This document shows positions 1 through 8,100 of a stretch of DNA of 64,000 nucleotides, in pieces. Under the pieces are notes generated by a model. The model made no database searches and was not told the DNA's origin. It saw only the letters and a list, made by a program, of their open reading frames with translations. Positions within the stretch are counted from its first letter, which is position 1. Every line of letters starts with the position of its first letter. Where the stretch lies: the NCBI RefSeq assembly GCF_009766095.1, contig NZ_LMUD01000023.1, positions 1 to 64,000 of the forward strand, given 5' to 3'. This stretch comes from Granulicella sp. S190 (GTDB taxonomy: Bacteria; Acidobacteriota; Terriglobia; Terriglobales; Acidobacteriaceae). The position numbers and the translations under genes are program-made.

Positions 1-869
1 ATAGCACCAACCACGCAATCGGCCTGCTGAATCCGGCCACCGGCGCAATCGACGAGCACGTGATTCCCTCCGGCGCTGCGCCTCTCTTTCTGCAGTTCGC
101 TCAGGATGGCAGCAAGTGGTTCTCCGAGCCCACCGGCGTAGGCCGCCTCGCGCCGAACGGAGTCATCTCGCAATGGGATGTCACCCTCGAGCATCCCGAC
201 GACAACATCGAGCAGCTCAGCATCGATCCCTGGGGCAACGTATGGTTCGCCGAGCGCAACTTCGATGGAGCCGGCGCGGCCGGAACCAACAAAGTTCGCC
301 GTCTGAATCCCAACACCAACGTCATCAGTACCTATCTTGTGCCGACCTTCGGCGGAAACCCCGCGGGCGTGCAGGCTAATGGTGATGGAACCGTATGGGT
401 CTCGGAGTACTTCGCCAACGCGCTCGCGCTGCTGTACCCGCAGTTGGCGCCCCACAGTGACGCGGTCGTCTCGCCCAGCTCTAACAGCGCCGGCAACAAC
501 GCCGTCAACGTGCGGCCTGCGAACTCTGCTCCCATCGGGGGCGTCAAAACGCCGGTCACCCCTCAGAATGCCTTCGTGAAACCCCGCCTGACCCTCGGAT
601 GGGTTGAGTTTACGATCCCTACCGCGAACGCCCAATCGGAAGATATGCGTATCGACCGCCTGGGGCGCGTGTGGTTCGAGGGCGACACCGGCCTGCTCGG
701 CATCCTGAATCCCTACCTCGGCAGCTTCACCGAGTACACCATTCCAACGACCAACGGCGGTTACTTCGATATCGCCCTGGACCAGAACAAGCAAGAGCTC
801 TGGTTCACCGAAGCGGGTATCTTCGCAGCCGTCACCACGAAGGTTGGACACCTGAACGTAGGCAACTAA
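1..869 (+). CDS. Vgb/NHL-like beta-propeller protein, 3' part
   Basis: The frame is open from the left edge of the window, so the N-terminus lies outside; an internal GTG at 60 is not the start. The visible part of about 288 residues repeats short blades with W-F/V-E or W-F-S-E signatures (for example VWFAE, VWVSE and LWFTE), typical of the virginiamycin B lyase-like / streptogramin-lyase beta-propeller fold. Such proteins are usually secreted in Acidobacteriota and few have a proven substrate, so true Vgb lyase activity is not implied. The ORF ends at TAA 867-869 and is followed by a hairpin at 897-955. Fold assignment is fairly safe; function is unknown. Confidence 0.75.
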   Translation, partial: STNHAIGLLNPATGAIDEHVIPSGAAPLFLQFAQDGSKWFSEPTGVGRLAPNGVISQWDVTLEHPDDNIEQLSIDPWGNVWFAERNFDGAGAAGTNKVRRLNPNTNVISTYLVPTFGGNPAGVQANGDGTVWVSEYFANALALLYPQLAPHSDAVVSPSSNSAGNNAVNVRPANSAPIGGVKTPVTPQNAFVKPRLTLGWVEFTIPTANAQSEDMRIDRLGRVWFEGDTGLLGILNPYLGSFTEYTIPTTNGGYFDIALDQNKQELWFTEAGIFAAVTTKVGHLNVGN

Positions 870-896
870 CCCTTTGAACTAACACATGGAAAAAGA

Positions 897-955
897 GACC
901 GTCCAGCTTCCTCTCTCGTCTTCTTGCAATAGGCGGAGAAAGTAGCTGGACGGTC
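897..955. terminator. hairpin between convergent genes
   Basis: A perfect 12-bp inverted repeat, GACCGTCCAGCT (897-908) and AGCTGGACGGTC (944-955), encloses a 35-nt loop. It is followed by TTCTT on the plus strand and preceded by AAAAGAGA, which reads as a U-rich run on the minus strand. It lies between the propeller gene and the convergent gene ending at 973, so it probably serves as a bidirectional terminator. Confidence 0.6.
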
Positions 956-972
956 TTCTTACTCTCACCAGA

Positions 973-1644
973 TCAGTTGGGATGAGCAGCAAGAAACTTC
1001 TTGTACTCGCGGTCGAGGGAACTCATGAAAGCATCGACCAGCAAGAGCTGTCCCTGAAGAACTTCGACTTTTTGCCTGATTGTATCCGCCTGACCTTCTG
1101 TGGGGTCCGGGCTTTTGTCGTCTGTATTCAGAAAAGGGGCAAGGCTGATCGTGGCGTCCCGGGCGGCTTGCTGTTCGGCTGCGTAGAGTGCATTTTGGGT
1201 GTCGTAGATCCCTGCGTACTCTTCGGCTTGGGAGTAGTGCATGTAGGAGAGAGCACTCGTCGATTGGGCAGTCTTCCAGCTAACGTCGTCGAAGCTGCGG
1301 ATATGAAACGTGATCTCCATGCTGGAGTTATCCGGTGCCTTCTGGTTCTTCACGATGTATTTCAGGAGTTTAACATCGCGCTTGAGTATGTCTTGCTGCT
1401 TATGCAGATCTGCGATGCTGTCCGGCATGTCCTTCGCATTGCTCTCGATCTCCGTGTGCAGGCTGGTCTCCGCTTCGTGGACAAGATGGCGGTGATGCTG
1501 CCACTCTACGCAGCCTTCGAGACTTAACGCGATCAGCAGGCCGATTGTAATCGTCAGCAGATGAAGCAGAAAGTCTCGCCAGCCATGAACCGGCTCATGG
1601 GGTGGGTGCACATCGATCACGGGAGGGACCTCGTCGAGATTCAC
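973..1644 (-). CDS. hypothetical single-helix membrane protein
   Basis: 223 residues from a GTG start (1642-1644), with no strong Shine-Dalgarno. I do not recognise a named family. After a short proline/histidine-rich cytoplasmic N-terminus there is one hydrophobic segment at about residues 25-45 (LLHLLTITIGLLIALSLEG), followed by a largely helical, charged region with many Glu/Lys/Gln (a possible coiled coil around 55-100) and no cysteine clusters or catalytic motifs. It is a lone minus-strand gene convergent with the propeller gene and divergent from the O-methyltransferase. Membrane anchoring is well supported; the role is unknown. Confidence 0.6.
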   Translation of the reverse strand: MNLDEVPPVIDVHPPHEPVHGWRDFLLHLLTITIGLLIALSLEGCVEWQHHRHLVHEAETSLHTEIESNAKDMPDSIADLHKQQDILKRDVKLLKYIVKNQKAPDNSSMEITFHIRSFDDVSWKTAQSTSALSYMHYSQAEEYAGIYDTQNALYAAEQQAARDATISLAPFLNTDDKSPDPTEGQADTIRQKVEVLQGQLLLVDAFMSSLDREYKKFLAAHPN

Positions 1645-1758
1645 TGAGAATTAGGGTAGCAAATCTCTTTGCCAGGCTGACGTGAGTCTGTCCCCTATGA
1701 AGCTCATCCATTTTGTAACGTATTAATTCGGAGAGCGTCCTATCTTAAGCTTTTTGAT

Positions 1759-1788
1759 GGCAAGCCGATCTTAGGCTTGCCGTTTTTT
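1759..1788 (+). terminator. intrinsic-type terminator in the leader of the methyltransferase gene
   Basis: GGCAAGCC (1759-1766) and GGCTTGCC (1774-1781) form a perfect 8-bp stem with a 7-nt loop, followed by a run of six T (1783-1788). It ends 26 nt before the TTG start at 1815 and has no gene upstream on the plus strand, so it may act as an attenuator or end a small RNA. Confidence 0.65.
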
Positions 1789-1814
1789 AAGGAATCACAA
1801 CCAAAGGAGTTCGA

Positions 1815-2819
1815 TTGCAAAGCACCACACCCTCCCCCCAGGAACAAATTCTTTCCATCATTCTCGGTTTTTGGCAGGCGCGATCACTCGCGCTGGTGAC
1901 CGAATTACACATAGCCGAACATCTGGCGGATGGTCCGCTGGATGTCGCCGAGCTTGCAAAGCGAACGAGTGTCAACGCTTCCGCGCTGTTTCGTGTTCTG
2001 CGTGCGTTGGAGAGCACAGGAATCTTCCAGCAGGTTTCGCCGCGCGTCTTTGCGAACACGGAGACCAGTGAGTCTCTTCGCAAGGATGTGGCGGGTTCGC
2101 AGCGAGCCTGGATTTTGCACAACCTGTCACAGGGGGACGGGGTCTTCGAGGCTTGGAACGAGATCGATCATTCGGTCAGAACCGAAGAGGCCTCATTGCA
2201 TAAGATCTACGGGCACGACCTCTGGGAGCTTTACCGACGTCAGCCAGAATCGAATGCGCACTTTAACGATGCGATGCGCTCAGTCAGCGAGACGATGACG
2301 CCGACAGTTACAGCCGCCTATGACTGGAGCAGCTTTGCTGTGATCGCCGATATCGGCGGCGGTATCGGCACCCAGTTGACGTCCATTCTTGCGACTTCCC
2401 CGTCTTCGCGAGGGATTCTCTTTGACCAGGCGCACGTGAGATCGACGTCGATGGTGGCAAACGATCGTATCGAGGCTCTAGGAGGAGACTTCTTCTCCTC
2501 TGTTCCGGGGGGCGCGGATGCGTACCTGCTGCGCTTTATTCTTCATGACTGGTCTGACTCCAAGGCATTAGCGATTCTTGGGTCGGTGCGCCGTGCGATG
2601 AAGTCAACCGCGCGGTTGGTGGTGATTGAGTCGGTCATTCCGGAGGGACCGGAGTTTCATTTCGGCAAGTGGCTGGACCTGCAGATGCTAGTGGTGGTCA
2701 ATGGACGCGAACGGACCGAGGCGGAGTTTCGGGATCTGCTGGCGAAGGCGGGGTTCGAAGTGGAGACGATCGTTCCTACGAAATCGCCGCTGAGCCTTCT
2801 TATCGCAAAACCTGTTTAG
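1815..2819 (+). CDS. SAM-dependent O-methyltransferase (HNMT/ASMT type)
   Basis: 334 residues. The start is TTG 1815, chosen because AAAGGAG (1803-1809) sits at ideal spacing. Residues about 10-95 look like the winged-helix dimerisation domain (ALFRVLRALESTG). The C-terminal Rossmann domain carries the SAM-binding motif ADIGGGIGTQL at about 180-190 and the HDW signature (LRFILHDWSD) found in hydroxyneurosporene, acetylserotonin and plant-type O-methyltransferases. Full length for the family. It should transfer methyl from SAM to a hydroxyl of a small, probably aromatic, molecule; the substrate cannot be read. It is monocistronic between a terminator-like hairpin at 1759 and a hairpin at 2836. 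Confidence 0.85.
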   Translation: MQSTTPSPQEQILSIILGFWQARSLALVTELHIAEHLADGPLDVAELAKRTSVNASALFRVLRALESTGIFQQVSPRVFANTETSESLRKDVAGSQRAWILHNLSQGDGVFEAWNEIDHSVRTEEASLHKIYGHDLWELYRRQPESNAHFNDAMRSVSETMTPTVTAAYDWSSFAVIADIGGGIGTQLTSILATSPSSRGILFDQAHVRSTSMVANDRIEALGGDFFSSVPGGADAYLLRFILHDWSDSKALAILGSVRRAMKSTARLVVIESVIPEGPEFHFGKWLDLQMLVVVNGRERTEAEFRDLLAKAGFEVETIVPTKSPLSLLIAKPV

Positions 2820-2835
2820 TTCAGTCGATTCGGGT

Positions 2836-2863
2836 AGACGTTCGCAGAGGCTTGCGAACGTCT
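2836..2863. terminator. strong hairpin between convergent genes
   Basis: AGACGTTCGCA (2836-2846) and TGCGAACGTCT (2853-2863) form a perfect 11-bp stem with a 6-nt loop, exactly in the short gap between the convergent methyltransferase (ends 2819) and the YdiJ-like gene (ends 2888). No T-run follows, so Rho-independent termination is uncertain, but position and stability fit a bidirectional transcription barrier. Confidence 0.5.
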
Positions 2864-2887
2864 GCGCTGAGCGTTGTGGGAGAGCGG

Positions 2888-5836
2888 TCAAGGCTTCGAT
2901 GGTTGGGCGAGGACTTCGGCAAGGTGCATCGGTTTTACGCTCGTATTCTGCGTAATCTGTTCCGCGCAACTGAAGCCGTCGGTAAGCAGAATAGTACCTG
3001 CCGCCTTATTGCGCACCGCAGGCAGCAGCACCCGCTCGCCAAGCTTCTGCGAGATCTCGTACTTGTCCTTCTCAAAGCCGAATGGACCGGCCATGCCGCA
3101 GCAGCCCGAGTCCAGAAGTTCGACGTTCGCCCCCGTCAACCGGAGCAGCGCCATCTCATCCTGCATGCCCATCGTGGCGCGATGATGGCAGTGGCCATGC
3201 ACCAGGATCTTCTCGTCCAGCTGCGGCGGCCTGTAGTGCGGCGCATGTCGAACCAGGAACTCGCTGAGGAGAAAGGTCTGGTCGCGAAGCTTGGCGGCGC
3301 GGGGATCGTGCGGCAGCAGATTCGTAAGCTCGTCGCGAAAGACCGAGGCGCACGAAGGTTCGAGCACCACGATAGGAGTGCCGGCCTGCAACTGCGCCGT
3401 AAGCGCGTTGAGAGTCTTAAGCAGGTAATCCTTGGCCGTATCGAGCATGCCGAAGTCGTAAAGGGGCCGGCCGCAACAGAGATGCTGTGTAGGCAGAGTC
3501 ACGCGGAAGCCTGCGGTCGTCAGCACCTGGTGTGCGGCCCGCATCGCCGCCGGATGAAAGTAATTGTTGAATGTATCTGCCCACAGAAAGACCTCCGGAG
3601 CCTCGGCAGGCAAAGGAATTCTTCGGTTGCCGCGCGGTCGGCGTGCATCACGCGCATGGCGGCGGTCCGGCGTAAAGGGCTTCGAGAAGCGGGGAAAGGT
3701 ACGGTTCGGGTGGATGTGCAGAATCTTCTTCACAACACTGCGAATGATGGGAGCATTGTTGATCGCGTTGACTAGGTGTGGCGCGTACGAGGCCAGGCGA
3801 GCGAAGACGTCAATGCGTCCGAAGGCATAGTGAGAGAGCGGTCGCGACTCGCCCTCGTAGTGGTGCGCGAGAAACTCAGCCTTATAGGTAGCCATGTCCA
3901 CTGAGACAGGACACTCGGACTTGCAGGCCTTACAGGCGAGGCAGAGGTCGAGCGACTCCTTCACCTGTTCGTTCTTCCACTGATCGGGAAGCACCTCGCC
4001 CTGCATCAACTCCCACAGAAGGTGCGCTCGCCCGCGCGTGGAGTGCAGCTCCTCACCCGTCGCCATAAAGCTCGGACACATGGTGCCCGCATCCGTCTTG
4101 CGACACGCTCCCACGCCCACGCAGCGCAGGTTCGCATCGGCGAACGAGCCGTTATTCTCCGCGAAGGCAAAGTGGGTCTTCGGCTGCCACGGGCGATAGT
4201 CGGTACCCAGGCGGAGATCCTCGTGAGGCTCATGGGCGTCGATAAGCTTGTTGGGATTCATGCGGTTCGTAGGATCGAAGGCATGCTTGAAGGTGCGGAA
4301 GGCCTGCATGAGCTCCGTGCCGAACATCTTGGGCAAAAGCGCGCCGCGAGCCTGTCCATCACCGTGCTCACCGGAAAGCGAGCCGCCGTGGGCAAGCGCG
4401 ATGTCGGCGGCGCGGTCCATGAACTGGCGGAACTTCAGAATTCCTTCAGCAGTCTCAAGATCGAAGTTATGTCGCATGTGCACGCAGCCCTGGCCGAAGT
4501 GTCCGTACATGGCGCTGCGATAGTGAAACTCCTTCATCAGCGCGGCAATCTGTCGCAGGTAGCTGCCTAGCTGGGTTGGGTCGACAGCGGCATCCTCCCA
4601 TCCCTCCCAGCCGGTGCCTACGCCGGGGATAAAGGCGGTAGCGCCAAGGCCGGACTCACGGATGTGCCACACCCGCTTGGCCTCGGCAGAGGTGTAGATG
4701 CGAGCCGTGGGCTGTGGCGTAACGGTCTTCAGGTAGGCGGCAAAGGCGCGCGCCTGCGCGTTGGCCTCGGGTTGGGTCGCAGCCCCGAACTCGACAATCA
4801 GAAAGCCGTCGCCAGCAGGCAGCAGCGCGAGATCCTCCACAGATTTTTGCTTGCGGCGCAGCGCGTCGAGCAGGTAGCCGTCCATGCCCTCAAGCCCAAT
4901 AGGCTTGTACTGGAGGATTTGGGTTACATGGTCGGCGGCGACGAAGATGTCGGAGAACCCAACGCCGACCAGGGTGCGGTAGGGTGGCGACTCGACCAGT
5001 TGCAGCGTGGCGCCCAGAATGATGGCGCAGGTGCCTTCGCTGCCGACCAGCGCACGCGCCACGTTGAAGGTGTTCTCCGGCAGCAGCTCGTCGAGATTGA
5101 AGCCGGAGACGCGGCGCGGAATGCGAGGAAACTTCTCGCGAACCTGGGTAGCGTAGTTGTCGCGCAGGCTCTTGAGAGTCGCGTAGATCTCGCCGCTGCG
5201 GCCGCCTGCCGCGATCTGTTCTTCAAGCTCGGCCTCGGTAGTGGGGCCGACGGTCATGCGAGTGCCGTCGTAGAGCAGCAGGTCAAGCGTGGCGATGTTA
5301 TCGACCGTCTTGCCGCCCATCAGCGCATGCACCCCGCAGGAGTTGTTGCCGATCATGCCGCCGATGGTGCAGCGGCTGTGCGTGGCCGGATCTGGCGCAA
5401 AGGTCAGGTTGAACCTCTCCGCAGCATCACGAACGCGGTCGAGCACGATACCGGGCTGGACGTGCACGGTGCGGCGTTCCACATCGATCTCGCCCATACC
5501 GTTCATGTACTTCGAAAAGTCGAGGATGACGGCAGCGTTGCATCCCTGTCCGGCAAGCGAGGTGCCTGCACCGCGGGTGAGGATCGGAGCCTGAAAGCGA
5601 CTGCATAGAGCCACCGTGGCGATGACGTCAGCTTCGTCGCGAGGAATCACAACTCCGATGGGGATGTGGCGATAGTTAGAGGCGTCGGTGGAGTAGAGCG
5701 CCTTGGAGGCTGCGTCGAAACGGACCTCGCCGCGAATCTGCTCCCGCAGGAGTTGGCAGAGCTCGTCAGCATCGGGGAAGGTATCGTGCGCGCGCGCATG
5801 GGAGCTCGGCAGCACGACGAAGGGCGACGTAGACAT
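2888..5836 (-). CDS. ydiJ: YdiJ-like FAD/Fe-S D-2-hydroxyacid dehydrogenase
   Basis: 982 residues, close to E. coli YdiJ (about 1018). The N-terminal half is a PCMH-type FAD-binding domain (TRGAGTSLAGQG around 88-98, GNNSCGVH and GSEGTCAII) followed by the FAD-oxidase C-terminal domain. The second half holds ferredoxin-like clusters (a cysteine-rich stretch near 570 and CLACKACKSECP near 632) and paired CCG-type motifs (LCCGRPLYD near 788, SGCCGMAGPFG near 915). YdiJ-type enzymes oxidise D-2-hydroxyglutarate, or D-lactate in relatives, and pass electrons to an acceptor at the membrane. The upstream gene is an HglS-like enzyme that makes D-2-hydroxyglutarate, which favours that substrate. About 300 bp including a dispersed repeat separate the two, so they may have separate promoters. 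Confidence 0.85.
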   Translation of the reverse strand: MSTSPFVVLPSSHARAHDTFPDADELCQLLREQIRGEVRFDAASKALYSTDASNYRHIPIGVVIPRDEADVIATVALCSRFQAPILTRGAGTSLAGQGCNAAVILDFSKYMNGMGEIDVERRTVHVQPGIVLDRVRDAAERFNLTFAPDPATHSRCTIGGMIGNNSCGVHALMGGKTVDNIATLDLLLYDGTRMTVGPTTEAELEEQIAAGGRSGEIYATLKSLRDNYATQVREKFPRIPRRVSGFNLDELLPENTFNVARALVGSEGTCAIILGATLQLVESPPYRTLVGVGFSDIFVAADHVTQILQYKPIGLEGMDGYLLDALRRKQKSVEDLALLPAGDGFLIVEFGAATQPEANAQARAFAAYLKTVTPQPTARIYTSAEAKRVWHIRESGLGATAFIPGVGTGWEGWEDAAVDPTQLGSYLRQIAALMKEFHYRSAMYGHFGQGCVHMRHNFDLETAEGILKFRQFMDRAADIALAHGGSLSGEHGDGQARGALLPKMFGTELMQAFRTFKHAFDPTNRMNPNKLIDAHEPHEDLRLGTDYRPWQPKTHFAFAENNGSFADANLRCVGVGACRKTDAGTMCPSFMATGEELHSTRGRAHLLWELMQGEVLPDQWKNEQVKESLDLCLACKACKSECPVSVDMATYKAEFLAHHYEGESRPLSHYAFGRIDVFARLASYAPHLVNAINNAPIIRSVVKKILHIHPNRTFPRFSKPFTPDRRHARDARRPRGNRRIPLPAEAPEVFLWADTFNNYFHPAAMRAAHQVLTTAGFRVTLPTQHLCCGRPLYDFGMLDTAKDYLLKTLNALTAQLQAGTPIVVLEPSCASVFRDELTNLLPHDPRAAKLRDQTFLLSEFLVRHAPHYRPPQLDEKILVHGHCHHRATMGMQDEMALLRLTGANVELLDSGCCGMAGPFGFEKDKYEISQKLGERVLLPAVRNKAAGTILLTDGFSCAEQITQNTSVKPMHLAEVLAQPSKP

Positions 5837-5941
5837 ATCTGATCCACTATACGTCGTGGAATTGTGATCGATCGGCAGAAGATGGCCGTCCTGACACGCA
5901 AGGCTTTATCCGATTAATGGGCGGCTGTCCGTCGCAGCGGC

Positions 5942-6108
5942 CCCGAAAAATAACTCTCGAAAACGGTGTCACATTTTTCAGTTGCGAAAAACGTGGTGCA
6001 TCAACTCCACCTCAGCCACGCAAACCACCACGTTGACACCACCAAAAAACCAGGTCCAGGACACGGTTTTTCTCAAAAACCCCTGCAAAAAACTGAACTT
6101 CACCACGC
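5942..6108 (-). repeat. dispersed intergenic repeat, copy A
   Basis: Read on the minus strand, this ~167-bp non-coding block matches the block at 49925-50090. The best parts are the core GGTGGTGT...CGTGGTGG.TTGCGTGGCTGA (rc of 6012-6043; 29 of 32 bases identical to 49990-50021) and the end CGTTTTC.....TTATTTTTCGGG (rc of 5942-5965; 21 of 24 identical to 50067-50090). It lies just downstream of the DUF1338 gene in the same orientation as that gene. The surrounding 5837-6133 contains no convincing gene. Confidence 0.75.
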
Positions 6109-6133
6109 CGAAAAATTTCGCAAAAAAACTGCC

Positions 6134-7165
6134 TCACGACTTGCCCGTGGCCGTCATTTTAAAGATCGCCTGGGCGTTCGAGCTGTCGAAGCCAAGATCG
6201 AGTTTCTGCTTCCCCTCCTCCTCAGGGAGCGGCAGCCGTGTAATGAACTCATAGAAGGAGCCGTTGACCTCTTTGGCGACGAGAGCGCCTTCGGGTGTGT
6301 GAAACTTGCGCTGCACTCGCGCCGCAAGGAACGCAGTCTGCCGAACCCGCCCGGATTGAGAGGTTTCGACGGCAGCCTTCATCGGCTGGCCAAGAGCCTT
6401 CTGTTCTTCTGCGAGCTGATCGACATCGGGAACGCGGTCGGTCGCGTGGTTAAAGGCGTTGCCCTCAGTCGAGATCCACGCCATCTCGGGCGACTCCGCA
6501 AGGAGAATCTCGTAGTCGGCAAGAGTGGGCTCAGTGTGTTGCCGCTCGAAGACAGAAGCCAGCACCGGAAGAAGCGCCACGGACTCCTCGACGCTGAGCG
6601 AACCTGTAGATTCGAGCTTGCTCAGCAATGAGTTTGCCTCAGCCGTGATGGGGTCCTTCGAGGTAGCGGTAACGCGGAGGACAGCGGCCTGAAACTCGGG
6701 CGTGAAGCGCTCAGGATGAAGCTCGCTGAGGAAGAACTGGGCGATCGCCTCTGGGTAGTCCGCCTGGGCATGAGAGCGGCCTGTCATCTTGAGGCGTTCG
6801 AGCGGATAGACGCCGTTGAGCGCATAACCAAGGGGGCGCAGGATGCGGGTGATCGCCTCCTGCCCAGCGGGAAGGCCGCCCATGCCCGCGAGCGCAACGG
6901 TGCGGACTGCGCCGTGATCGTGGAGAATCTGCCTACCCTTGCTTAGGGTGTAGTCGGCATAGGTCTTCGCGCTGGGGACTCGGATGAGCAGGTCTTCGAA
7001 GAGAAGCATGTTGAGCGCCTGTGCGAGGACGGCGCGCGAGACCTGCGGGCCTGGGTCGGCGGCGATCTCGGGATGCACGACAAGAAGCTTGAAGAGGTGC
7101 TCGGTACGGTCTGCGCCGATGATCTGATTGAGTGTTTCGCGTAGGACGCTGGTGCCTGTGCTCAT
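6134..7165 (-). CDS. hglS: DUF1338/HglS-like 2-oxoadipate dioxygenase/decarboxylase
   Basis: 343 residues from ATG 7163-7165, preceded by GGGGA. The open frame continues upstream to 7510, but that part lies over the neighbouring DUF3891 gene and reads as low-complexity noise. The family converts 2-oxoadipate to D-2-hydroxyglutarate with loss of CO2, using Fe(II) and O2, in D-lysine/2-aminoadipate degradation. Recognisable elements are HGAVR (H84, R88; metal and substrate positions), FNHAT near 238 (second metal His) and FYEF near 305 (metal Glu). It is shorter than Pseudomonas HglS or E. coli YdcJ (about 450-460), closer to the compact members of the family. The YdiJ-like gene downstream would oxidise its product to 2-oxoglutarate. 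Confidence 0.8.
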   Translation of the reverse strand: MSTGTSVLRETLNQIIGADRTEHLFKLLVVHPEIAADPGPQVSRAVLAQALNMLLFEDLLIRVPSAKTYADYTLSKGRQILHDHGAVRTVALAGMGGLPAGQEAITRILRPLGYALNGVYPLERLKMTGRSHAQADYPEAIAQFFLSELHPERFTPEFQAAVLRVTATSKDPITAEANSLLSKLESTGSLSVEESVALLPVLASVFERQHTEPTLADYEILLAESPEMAWISTEGNAFNHATDRVPDVDQLAEEQKALGQPMKAAVETSQSGRVRQTAFLAARVQRKFHTPEGALVAKEVNGSFYEFITRLPLPEEEGKQKLDLGFDSSNAQAIFKMTATGKS

Positions 7166-7254
7166 TTTTCGATTCCCCGTAGCTGCCGGAGAGTCTTGGT
7201 CCGGCCCTAACATCATCCTCAATGGGAGGCAGTCTGTAAAGGTGGTGAGCTGTG

Positions 7255-8049
7255 CTACGAGTGCACCGTCGCAGTAAGTTGCTGAATCGCGGCGTTGGTA
7301 TAGCGGTGCTGAAGCTCGTCCGGAGAAGTGAACGTTTTGCCGGGAATATGACGAGCCGGGAAGGTGAGGGTGAGAGTCGGTTCGGCAAAGGGGTAGGGAT
7401 TGAGTCGGAAGGTACGATTGCCCTGCGGAAGGACCTGGATATCGCTCTGGGAGCCGTCGTTTTTGCGCATGGGATGGAGGAGAGTGGCTGGCGACGCGTA
7501 GTCGACGCAAGTAAGGAGGGACAGATTGTCAGTGGCCTGCAGCAGACGGAAGTTGTCTTCTAAGTTTTGATCGGTGGATTCGACAGCGGCGCGGAGGGAC
7601 TGCTGAAGCTGCTGCTGACGAGCGAGAAACTCATCAAGCAGAGGAAGTTGCGCTGGGGCAATCGTGCCGCGATCGGCGCGGACGGTGAGGAGATTATAGG
7701 TGTGCATGGATACGAGGAGAGCCGCGTAAGCGTCTTTGGCCGCGATCTGCTGCACAGCGCGTTCGCGGACGGTTAGGTAGTTGGCAAGGTCGATCTCTTC
7801 AAAGGCAGAGTATTTGCCGACAAGCTCGGAAGAGAAGGCCGATGGTTTGCCTTGTTTCGTGATCGTCGGGGCGGCATCGCGCAGGGCCCAGCCGTCGTCG
7901 TGAGCGTGAATCCCGAGCAAGGCGCGCTCGCGCGGTTCGGGTCTCGCAAAGACTTCATTACCCCAGTGCTGAGAGAAGGCTCCAGCGAGGTGGGCATGAT
8001 CGGGATGAGTGACGAGCCACCATCCGGTCTCTGTTTCAAGACGCAACAT
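7255..8049 (-). CDS. DUF3891 family protein
   Basis: 264 residues from ATG 8047-8049. An in-frame GTG at 8056-8058 is also possible, but AAGG lies directly against the GTG and about 9 nt before the ATG, which favours the ATG. The protein begins with a short strand and THPDHAHLAGAFSQHWG, then GIHAHDDGW. These His/Asp pairs are the conserved feature of DUF3891 and resemble metal-binding HD-like sites. The biochemical role of the family is not established. It sits 51 nt after the ABC permease gene and 89 nt before hglS, so it is probably cotranscribed with the importer operon or forms a bridge to hglS. Confidence 0.7.
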   Translation of the reverse strand: MLRLETETGWWLVTHPDHAHLAGAFSQHWGNEVFARPEPRERALLGIHAHDDGWALRDAAPTITKQGKPSAFSSELVGKYSAFEEIDLANYLTVRERAVQQIAAKDAYAALLVSMHTYNLLTVRADRGTIAPAQLPLLDEFLARQQQLQQSLRAAVESTDQNLEDNFRLLQATDNLSLLTCVDYASPATLLHPMRKNDGSQSDIQVLPQGNRTFRLNPYPFAEPTLTLTFPARHIPGKTFTSPDELQHRYTNAAIQQLTATVHS

Positions 8050-8100
8050 GTTTAGCACCCTTATGACAGCTTACAACGCCTGAATCACACAACTAACGGT

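Noticed and set aside
7166-7510. N-terminal extension of the DUF1338 gene to 7510
   Set aside because: It overlaps the 3' end of the DUF3891 gene, has low-complexity sequence, and a better start with GGGGA exists at 7165.
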